The notes beneath the pieces were generated by a model. It saw only the letters and a list, made by a program, of their open reading frames with translations. It did no database searches and was not told the DNA's origin. From positions 1-50,216 of the forward strand of contig CAKMJV010000053.1 in the NCBI GenBank assembly GCA_927417275.1: a DNA stretch of 50,216 bases, written 5' to 3'. Source of the stretch: an uncultured Clostridia bacterium (GTDB taxonomy: Bacteria > Bacillota > Clostridia > Peptostreptococcales > Acidaminobacteraceae). Both the position numbers and the translations under genes were made by a program. This document shows, in pieces, positions 18,958 to 25,375 of this stretch (positions are counted from its first letter, which is position 1; each line of letters begins with the position of its first letter).

Positions 18958-20218
18958 TAAATATGACGTAATCGTAGTGGGGGGTGGCCCTGCAGGTCTG
19001 GCGGCTGCCAGTGAAGCGGCTAAAAATTCAGGTGTTCGCGTGGCACTGATTGAGCGGGATGCTTTTTTAGGTGGTATACTCAACCAATGCATTCACACGG
19101 GATTCGGTTTGCATCACTATAAAGAGGAACTCACGGGAACAGAGTACGCACACAGAGGAATCATGTCCATCGAGGCGTCTTCTGTAGATGTGTATTTAGA
19201 GGCGATGGTTATGTCTATCGATGAAGGACATACGGTGACACTCATCAGTCAGACGCTGGGTTATGTTAAGCTATGGGGTGGCGCGATTATACTGGCGATG
19301 GGGTGCAGAGAACGTGCGAGAGGATCAGTGATTATCCCTGGGACTCGACCTTCAGGAATCTTCACAGCTGGTACCGCTCAGCGTTATGTGAACATCGAAG
19401 GCGATCAGGTGGGCAAGCGCGTTTTTATTTTAGGCTCGGGAGACATCGGCTTAATTATGGCGCGCAGAATGACGCTTGAAGGTGCACAGGTTTTAGGCGT
19501 CGCTGAACTCATGCCCTTTTCCAGCGGTCTAACGCGAAACATCGTTCAGTGTTTAGAGGATTTTGACATTCCATTATTTTTAAGCCACACCGTAGTGAAA
19601 ATTGAGGGAGAAACACGTCTTGAGCAGATAACCATCGCAAAGGTGGATGCAGATTATCGACCGATTTCGGGTACGGAAAAGACTTTTGCCTGCGATACGC
19701 TGCTGCTTTCAGTAGGCTTGATTCCAGAAAATGAGCTGTCACGGCAAATGGCACTGGAGATGCATGCCCTAACGCGTGGCCCAGTGATTAACAACCTTAT
19801 GCAGACATCCATGCCATCAGTTTTTGCATGTGGCAATGTGGCGCAAGTGCACGACCTCGTGGATCACGTCAGTGAAGAAGCCGAGCGCGCTGGTAAACAT
19901 ACAGCCATTTTTTCAAAAACAGTTGTTCCAATGCTTGAAAAGGCCATTACAGTAGAAACGGACGATGCATTTGGGATGGTTTCACCTCAAAAGCTGGTTC
20001 GCTTTGATTTTGAAAACCAACCGCTACAGACAGCAGCGCTTAGATTGCGTGTTAAAAAGCCTTATACAAGCGCTTGGCTGGTGATTAAAAGTGGCGACGT
20101 GCAGTTGATGCGCCTACGTAAAAATCATTTAACTCCAGGTGAAATGGTTCATATTGCCGTAGATTTAAATGCGATGCCCTTAGAATCGGAAACGATAAAA
20201 GTGTATTTGGAGGTGTAA
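18950..20218 (+). CDS. FAD/NAD(P)-dependent disulfide-reductase-like oxidoreductase of the glycerol operon
   Basis: The N-terminal dinucleotide fold VIVVGGGPAGLAAASEA, a second nucleotide-binding motif VFILGSGDIGLIMARRM and the C-terminal VFACGNVAQVHD identify the pyridine nucleotide-disulfide oxidoreductase family. The neighbouring CNQCIHTGF sequence (ILNQCIHTGFG) near residue 45 is typical of the subgroup that pairs with GlpA-like proteins. It likely works as the electron-transfer subunit of the glycerol-3-phosphate dehydrogenase. Start ATG 18950 lies after TGGAGG and overlaps the upstream stop. The length is 422 residues. Confidence 0.85.
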   Translation: MNNKYDVIVVGGGPAGLAAASEAAKNSGVRVALIERDAFLGGILNQCIHTGFGLHHYKEELTGTEYAHRGIMSIEASSVDVYLEAMVMSIDEGHTVTLISQTLGYVKLWGGAIILAMGCRERARGSVIIPGTRPSGIFTAGTAQRYVNIEGDQVGKRVFILGSGDIGLIMARRMTLEGAQVLGVAELMPFSSGLTRNIVQCLEDFDIPLFLSHTVVKIEGETRLEQITIAKVDADYRPISGTEKTFACDTLLLSVGLIPENELSRQMALEMHALTRGPVINNLMQTSMPSVFACGNVAQVHDLVDHVSEEAERAGKHTAIFSKTVVPMLEKAITVETDDAFGMVSPQKLVRFDFENQPLQTAALRLRVKKPYTSAWLVIKSGDVQLMRLRKNHLTPGEMVHIAVDLNAMPLESETIKVYLEV

Positions 20219-20219
20219 G

Positions 20220-20573
20220 ATGAAGCCCGTAGAGAAAATATGTATTTCATGCCCTGTAGGATGCCACCTAAGCATCGAAATGAACCATGGCGAATTACTG
20301 GTTAAGGGCAATGCGTGTCCAAGAGGCGTCGATTATGCACGTATAGAGATGACTGAGCCAAAACGCATGGTAACCACCACAGTGGCTTTGACAGAGGCAG
20401 CCATAAATCGCCTCCCAGTTAAGACCGATCGACCCATCGATAAGGACAAAGTCATCGCATTATGTAAGTTTTTGCGCACCGTTTCGTTTAAAGCACCCAT
20501 TCAATGTGGGGATGTTTTAATCACTGAAATTTTGGGCACAGATGTAAATTTGGTCGCCACACGATCGGTTTAA
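20220..20573 (+). CDS. DUF1667 small Cys-rich protein, third subunit of the glycerol-3-phosphate dehydrogenase set
   Basis: The 117-residue protein begins with CISCPVGC followed by GNACPRG, the four-cysteine pattern of DUF1667. This family occurs almost always behind the GlpA-like and disulfide-reductase-like pair in Clostridia and Thermotogae. A metal or Fe-S binding subunit role is inferred. It starts one base after the upstream stop codon (TAAGATG) behind GGAGGTG, and ends the operon. Confidence 0.85.
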   Translation: MKPVEKICISCPVGCHLSIEMNHGELLVKGNACPRGVDYARIEMTEPKRMVTTTVALTEAAINRLPVKTDRPIDKDKVIALCKFLRTVSFKAPIQCGDVLITEILGTDVNLVATRSV

Positions 20574-20592
20574 ATGGCAGATAAAGTTATCG

Positions 20593-20621
20593 TTGTCTAA
20601 TACTTGGGATTTGTGTATAAT
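20593..20621 (+). promoter_or_regulatory. Sigma-A promoter of glmS
   Basis: TTGTCT (20593-20598) and TATAAT (20616-20621) are spaced 17 bp. Transcription should begin near 20628, about 40 bases before the ribozyme cleavage site. Confidence 0.82.
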
Positions 20622-20643
20622 GACAGTAGAGGAGGTGGTGAAA

Positions 20644-20661
20644 ATGCGCCCTGACAACTAA
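20644..20661 (+). CDS. Possible five-codon leader ORF before the glmS ribozyme
   Basis: A strong ribosome site, GAGGAGGTGGTG (20629-20640), precedes ATG CGC CCT GAC AAC TAA, encoding MRPDN. The stop codon ends six bases before the predicted ribozyme cleavage point. The strength of the site and its place suggest that ribosomes load here. Whether it is translated, or the purine-rich stretch only shapes the RNA, cannot be told from the sequence. Confidence 0.4.
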   Translation: MRPDN

Positions 20662-20667
20662 ATACAA

Positions 20668-20816
20668 GCGCCAGAACTGTTTAGGCAGTTGACGAGGGTG
20701 GGGTTAATCGAAATTTCGGCGGGTGCCCCACGGTGTGATCAACACCGTAAATACCATACAAAGTCTTGAAGCGATTCAAGAAACAAAGTTGGTAGGTTGA
20801 TTGTAGGCTATAAGTG
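20668..20816 (+). promoter_or_regulatory. glmS ribozyme-riboswitch (GlcN6P-activated self-cleaving RNA)
   Basis: The conserved core is clear: GCGCCAGAACT, then AGTTGACGAGG, ATCGAAATTTCGGCGGG and TGCCCCACGGT, with the P3 hairpin GGTGTGATCAACACC and a P4/P4.1-like arm (TACCA...TTGGTA around TCTTGAAGCGATTCAAGA). Cleavage is expected between A20667 and G20668. With glucosamine-6-phosphate bound, the glmS mRNA is cut and degraded, closing a feedback loop. The 3' limit is approximate. Confidence 0.95.
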
Positions 20817-20826
20817 CGTCATTTGG

Positions 20827-20850
20827 ACACCTTACTAGGGGTGTTTTTTT
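20827..20850 (+). terminator. Terminator-like hairpin between ribozyme and glmS start
   Basis: ACACCTT and GGGGTGT pair around ACTA (two G-U pairs), followed at once by TTTTTT-A-TTTTTT. It lies 26 bp before the glmS ATG. It is a weak but well-formed intrinsic terminator shape, and could attenuate read-through or protect the cleaved RNA end. Confidence 0.5.
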
Positions 20851-20875
20851 ATTTTTTGATGAAGGAGAAACGAAT

Positions 20876-22702
20876 ATGTGTGGAATCGTAGGATACGTTG
20901 GAACAAATAAAGCAGTTCCTTATTTAATAGAAGGCTTATCAAAATTAGAATATAGAGGCTATGACTCAGCGGGAATCGCAGTAAATATCAACAAAGACAT
21001 CCAAGTGTATAAAGCAAAAGGCAGACTGAAAAATTTAGAGGCCATCATCGACATGGACATGGACAGCGTCATCGGAATCGGTCATACGAGATGGGCTACC
21101 CATGGTGCACCATCGGATGTCAACGCACATCCACATATGAATCAAACGCGTTCCATAGCGGTTATTCATAATGGCATCATCGAAAACTACATGGAAATCA
21201 AAGAGTGGCTGATCCATGACAAACAAGTTGAGTTCGTTTCAGAAACGGACTCTGAGGTCATCGCACATCTGATCGACTACTACTATACAGGCGATTTATT
21301 AGATGCGGTTTACAAAGCCGTTGATCGTATGCAGGGTGCTTATGCCATCGGCGTTATCGCAAAACAAGAACCAAACCGTCTCGTGGCTGTGAGAAAAGAC
21401 AGTCCATTAATCGTGGGTCTTGGTGAGGATGAGAATTTCATCGCATCAGATATCCCCGCGCTTTTAAAGTATACGCGCAACATGCTGCTCATAGAAAATG
21501 ACGAATTTGTGGATTTAACCAAAGACAAAGTGACGATTTATAACAGTTTGAAACAAGAAGTGACGCGAGATGTTTATGAAGTCACATGGGACATAGACTC
21601 TGCAGAAAAAGAGGGCTTTGAGCACTTTACTTTAAAAGAAATCTTCGAGCAGCCCAAAGGCGTTAAAGAAACATTAATGCGCAGACTGAATGCAGATGAT
21701 GAAATCGTCTTAGAAGGCGTTAATTTAACATCTGAAATTTTAAAAGACATCAACAAGGTTTACATCGTCGCATGTGGTACGGCATACCATGCAGGATTGG
21801 TAGGACGACGTGCCATCGAAAACTTCGCTAAAATTCCAGTAGAATGCGATGTGGCATCTGAATTTAGATACAGAGATCCATTTGTGGATGAGCGCACACT
21901 GTTTATCGCCGTGTCACAGTCGGGTGAAACGTTAGATACGCTCCAATCCTTACGCGAAGCAAAACGAAAAGGCGCACGTGTATTAAGCATCGTAAATGTG
22001 GTAGGCAGTTCAGTTGCAAGAGAGTCGGATGATTTGCTTTACACATGGGCAGGTCCTGAAATCGGCGTTGCCTCTACTAAAGCATATACCACACAGTTGA
22101 TTGCGTTTTATATGTTGGCGCTCCATTTGGGACGATTAAATGGGCGGTTAGATATGGTGCGTTACCACGAAACCATCACGGAATTAAAAAATATGCCTGC
22201 AAAATTAGAAGTTGTTTTGGGCCAAAGTGAAAAGATTCAAAAGTTAGCAGCAAGCCAGTTTAATAACGAGAAAGTGTTTTTCATGGGACGCGGCGTGGAT
22301 TGCGACCTCGCTTATGAAGGGTCATTAAAACTCAAAGAAATATCTTATATCAATAGTTTTGCCATCGCAGCGGGTGAACTAAAACACGGTACCATAGCGC
22401 TAATAGAGGACGATACATTTATCGTAGCCTTAGCCACTCAAAATGCCCTCTACGACAAAATGCTTTCAAACATCAAAGAAGTTAAAGCGCGTGGTGCACA
22501 CGTCTTCGCCATCGCAAAAGCAGGCAACGATCAAATCTTAAAAACGGCCGATGAAGTCTTCTTCATTCCAGATACCATGGATGATCTTGCGCCGATTTTA
22601 GCCGTAGTGCCTACACAGCTTCTAGCCTATTATGTCTCTGCACTTAGGGGCAATGATGTGGATAAGCCGAGGAATTTGGCGAAGTCAGTGACTGTGGAAT
22701 AG
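20876..22702 (+). CDS. glmS: Glutamine-fructose-6-phosphate aminotransferase (isomerizing)
   Basis: Makes glucosamine-6-phosphate from fructose-6-phosphate and glutamine. The mature N-terminal Cys2 (MCGIVGYVG) is the glutaminase nucleophile, and GHTRWATHG and NGIIENY complete that domain. Two SIS sugar-isomerase domains follow (VACGTAYHAG, SQSGETLDTL, CDLAYEGSLKLKEISYI), ending in AKSVTVE. The length of 608 residues is normal. It is controlled by the ribozyme in its own leader. The ATG follows GAAGGAG. Confidence 0.98.
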   Translation: MCGIVGYVGTNKAVPYLIEGLSKLEYRGYDSAGIAVNINKDIQVYKAKGRLKNLEAIIDMDMDSVIGIGHTRWATHGAPSDVNAHPHMNQTRSIAVIHNGIIENYMEIKEWLIHDKQVEFVSETDSEVIAHLIDYYYTGDLLDAVYKAVDRMQGAYAIGVIAKQEPNRLVAVRKDSPLIVGLGEDENFIASDIPALLKYTRNMLLIENDEFVDLTKDKVTIYNSLKQEVTRDVYEVTWDIDSAEKEGFEHFTLKEIFEQPKGVKETLMRRLNADDEIVLEGVNLTSEILKDINKVYIVACGTAYHAGLVGRRAIENFAKIPVECDVASEFRYRDPFVDERTLFIAVSQSGETLDTLQSLREAKRKGARVLSIVNVVGSSVARESDDLLYTWAGPEIGVASTKAYTTQLIAFYMLALHLGRLNGRLDMVRYHETITELKNMPAKLEVVLGQSEKIQKLAASQFNNEKVFFMGRGVDCDLAYEGSLKLKEISYINSFAIAAGELKHGTIALIEDDTFIVALATQNALYDKMLSNIKEVKARGAHVFAIAKAGNDQILKTADEVFFIPDTMDDLAPILAVVPTQLLAYYVSALRGNDVDKPRNLAKSVTVE

Positions 22703-22886
22703 GTTTGGTGTATGATATATATATTTATCGTGTTTATGCAATATCAGTCAAGTTCAAAGTGTTGATTTTGACTCCTCATAGTAACGGGTTATATTTAGTT
22801 TATTTATGCAATATGGTTATGATTATAAGACGCAGGGGAAAGTGTATCAAACATGTAAAGCCAGCCACAATAAGAAGAATTGGTTT

Positions 22887-22915
22887 AGAGAGGACATAAT
22901 GTTCTCTCTTTTTTT
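22887..22915 (+). terminator. Terminator downstream of glmS
   Basis: AGAGAGGACA-TAA-TGTTCTCTCT forms a 10-bp stem (one G-U pair) followed by TTTTTTT. It lies about 185 bp beyond the glmS stop. The intervening stretch shows no convincing gene, so it may be a long 3' UTR. Confidence 0.75.
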
Positions 22916-23623
22916 GATTTTAAATTTAGAATTACATTTTGTTACTATCATTACTCAAGCAAGAAATATGATGAAGTATTCAATATAGTTAATCAAGTTA
23001 ACATTCGTCGGTTTTGAACATTTGTTGAAAAAAAGTGTAATATGAATAAAAGGATAAGTATTTTAAGTAATTGAGATTTGGTTATATGTTATTTGAATCC
23101 CAGTTTAATGTATAAATTAAAAGCTAAGTAGATAGTTGACTATTTTGGTTCTTAATTTTTTATAGCGAAGGTTTTTATTCAAGAAGTTATGAAGTCAAAG
23201 TGGAATATTGGAGTTAAATCGATTGAGAAAAGTAAAAATCAGAAAGATAGTATAAGGTTATTTGACAAAAAATAAAAAGTTAAAAAATATTTAGTTTAGT
23301 ATGAAGACATGGTACAGATTAAAGTACATACATTTGAATTTGGAGAAATTAGTTTAAGTCAGGTGAAATTTTTATCCGTCCTTGTTTCTGACATTGCCGA
23401 TAGCCCAAGTTACTTATCTGATTAAGTATCGATGTTAATTATCCACGATTATGTTCGTACAATGAAGGCGTAAATATGCAGTTTTGATCAATGATTCAAT
23501 TATTGTAAAATGATACGTTTCATGCTTTGAATAGCACTTATCATCTAAAGTTAGTTATAATCTCGCATGTAAATTGTAATGGCTAATCAACTTTGTTGGT
23601 TTAAATTAAGAATTAAACTCGAA
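22916..23623. other. AT-rich gap at the left edge of the defence island
   Basis: About 700 bp with visibly higher A+T than the flanking glmS region and no convincing ribosome site plus reading frame. A 38-codon open frame at 23309-23425 (MVQIKVHTFEF...) looks protein-like but has no Shine-Dalgarno sequence, so it may be a gene remnant. No tRNA, integrase or clear direct repeat was found. This probably is the left flank of horizontally acquired DNA. Confidence 0.5.
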
Positions 23624-23652
23624 TGGAACATATGTTCTAATTGTGATATAAT
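23624..23652 (+). promoter_or_regulatory. Promoter with LexA (SOS) box before the four-gene defence operon
   Basis: GAACATATGTTC (23626-23637) is a perfect palindrome and matches the Gram-positive LexA/DinR core GAAC-N4-GTTC, the classic ideal being CGAACATATGTTCG. A perfect -10 TATAAT lies at 23647-23652. With 17-bp spacing, the -35 (TGGAAC, 23624-23629) would overlap the box, so bound LexA would block RNA polymerase. The operon start is about 85 bp downstream. Confidence 0.7.
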
Positions 23653-23737
23653 ATATATCAAAATTGTAACCGTGTTGCTATTATTAATTGAGGTTGTTAA
23701 TAATTTATGCTAGACTGAAATAGTTGGAGGTGAGTTC

Positions 23738-23956
23738 ATGAATGCCTACATCAAAAGTATAGATTTTCAAAAAATGTATTTATTAAATCACGAAGTTGAG
23801 ATTATACAAGTATACAAAAAATACAACATAGTTAAAGTTAGAATTCTTAGTTCAGGAATAATTACAAAAGTAGGAATGCAGGCCTTAAATGATGAACCAG
23901 ATGAGTTGACATCAACTTCAATAGACTTTTTTAAAGGAGACCAAAATGAATATTGA
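23738..23956 (+). CDS. Unknown 72-residue protein, first gene of the ABC-three-component-like operon
   Basis: Not recognised. The ATG is well supported by TTGGAGGTGAG. The sequence alternates hydrophobic and polar residues (VEIIQVYKKYNIVKVRILSSGIITKVG), suggesting a small mostly beta protein, perhaps an SH3-like barrel, followed by an acidic tail. There is no signal peptide or membrane segment. Its last 11 bp overlap the start of the endonuclease-like gene, so it is translationally coupled to it and belongs to the system. It could be a regulator, an inhibitor that holds the nuclease in check, or a nucleic-acid-binding accessory. It is not part of the three-gene core I know for these systems. 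Confidence 0.75.
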   Translation: MNAYIKSIDFQKMYLLNHEVEIIQVYKKYNIVKVRILSSGIITKVGMQALNDEPDELTSTSIDFFKGDQNEY

Positions 23957-24890
23957 GTTTATAGCTCACGAAATTGATGGGGATAAATGGGAAAAAATAG
24001 TTGTGGATATTTATAGATATAAGTATGAAAAATTTAATCATATTGAAATTCCTGCTCGATACCGTGGTGATGGAGGCATCGAAGGATTTACTAATCATGG
24101 GATTGTATATCAATGTTATTATCCTGATAAAAAATATGATGATGACTCATTGTACGAACATTATAGAGATAAAATGACTAAAGATTTAAATAAAATATGT
24201 GATAATGAGAATGTGAAGTTATTAAAAAGTATGGGATTAAAACATGTATGTGAATGGCATTTTGTAATTCCTAAAAACCTAGATAGAAGATTACTAATAC
24301 ATGCTAATACCAAATCGATTGAAATTCAATCTGAGTTAAAAGTCAATAAAAATTTGGTCGATTTTATTAGTCCCAAATTTACTGTAGTTATAAAAGTTGC
24401 AGAAGACTTAAAATTAGATTACATAAAATTAGCAAAGCATGCGGTGGAGTATAAGCTTAGTCTAGTTTCTTATCCAAGTGAAGATATCGATTATACTCTA
24501 TGTGACTCAGATAAGGTAAGAAATATTGAAAAGAAATTAACTGCTATTATGGGATGTGACAATCCAGAGGAGTTAAAAGATTTAATTGAAATTTTTATTG
24601 AAGCATATATGAAGGGAATTGAGTTACTGAAAATGTTGAGATTGGATTATACAGAATTATTTGAAGCATTAAATGAATTAATTGTGACATACAAAAATAA
24701 TTTTAAAATTAAAACATTGTTAAATAACAACAAATCATTAAATAATGATCTTTTTATAAAGATAATGGAGGAGTTTGAAGATGCTTTAAGTTCAAAGTTA
24801 TCAAATGTGATAAATCAAGAATCGATTGCAGAATTACGAATTGATATTATCGGAATGTGGCTAGCAGATTGCACGCTAAGATTTAAATAG
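23946..24890 (+). CDS. Restriction-endonuclease-like effector of an ABC-three-component (Lamassu-type) system
   Basis: The first ~90 residues look like a PD-(D/E)xK nuclease fold. Glu16 lies in the first helix (WEKIVVDIYRYKY), GDGGIEG contains Asp42, and VYQCY (residues 54-58) is the second acidic/Q-x-K strand, but with Tyr58 where Lys is usual. Lys62 or Lys63 could substitute. The remaining ~220 residues are predicted helical and mixed and are not recognised; they may be the domain that docks on the ATPase/middle component. It is 314 residues, cytoplasmic. The order effector, small winged helix, SMC-like ATPase matches LmuA-LmuC-LmuB. The ATG at 23946 follows AAAGGAG. Confidence 0.65.
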   Translation: MNIEFIAHEIDGDKWEKIVVDIYRYKYEKFNHIEIPARYRGDGGIEGFTNHGIVYQCYYPDKKYDDDSLYEHYRDKMTKDLNKICDNENVKLLKSMGLKHVCEWHFVIPKNLDRRLLIHANTKSIEIQSELKVNKNLVDFISPKFTVVIKVAEDLKLDYIKLAKHAVEYKLSLVSYPSEDIDYTLCDSDKVRNIEKKLTAIMGCDNPEELKDLIEIFIEAYMKGIELLKMLRLDYTELFEALNELIVTYKNNFKIKTLLNNNKSLNNDLFIKIMEEFEDALSSKLSNVINQESIAELRIDIIGMWLADCTLRFK

Positions 24891-24898
24891 GAGATATG

Positions 24899-25375
24899 AT
24901 GAGTATATTTGAAAGAGTAGATGAGTATTTTTTTACAGATAGACCGATTGCAATTCCATATAATTATAGAACTAGTTATAAAATTTCGCAGTTATGCTTA
25001 ATATTACATTTTCTTTTCAAATCGAAGGGTGCAACGCTTGAAAGAATTCAACTAATTTCAGCAGCGTTGATGACAACTAAAGCCAACAATGAACTAATTT
25101 CGTATTTGGAAAATGAAAACAAATTTCATTTGATCATAAGATTTGACCCTACCGTCAATGTCGCTATAAAGTATGCAATCGCAGAAGGGCTGATTAAACA
25201 TCAAAAAAACAAGACTTTTAAGTTAAATTCGAAAGGTATTAAATTAGTTCAAAAAATCTTGACAGATAGTGAGTTGTTAACAAGAGAAAAGATGGGATTA
25301 CAAAATATCTCTAAATATTACAATGAAATAATTATAGAAAATCTGTTAGACAGTTGGGGGAAGAAATATGTTTAG
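24899..25375 (+). CDS. Small winged-helix middle component of the ABC-three-component system
   Basis: A 158-residue protein whose centre reads as helix-turn-helix plus wing (KISQLCLILHFLFKSKGATLERIQLISAAL, then YAIAEGLIKHQKNKTFKLNSKGIKLVQKIL). This size and fold is typical of the kleisin-like middle component (LmuC-type) that links effector and ATPase. The start is chosen at ATG 24899, five bases after TAGGAG; the ATG one codon earlier would be too close. It begins 8 bp after the effector stop and overlaps the ATPase gene by 8 bp. It has no membrane segment. Confidence 0.65.
   Translation: MSIFERVDEYFFTDRPIAIPYNYRTSYKISQLCLILHFLFKSKGATLERIQLISAALMTTKANNELISYLENENKFHLIIRFDPTVNVAIKYAIAEGLIKHQKNKTFKLNSKGIKLVQKILTDSELLTREKMGLQNISKYYNEIIIENLLDSWGKKYV

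Noticed and set aside
22705..22899. Open frame of 64 codons after glmS
   Set aside because: No ribosome site, low-complexity translation, overlaps another equally poor frame and runs into a terminator hairpin.
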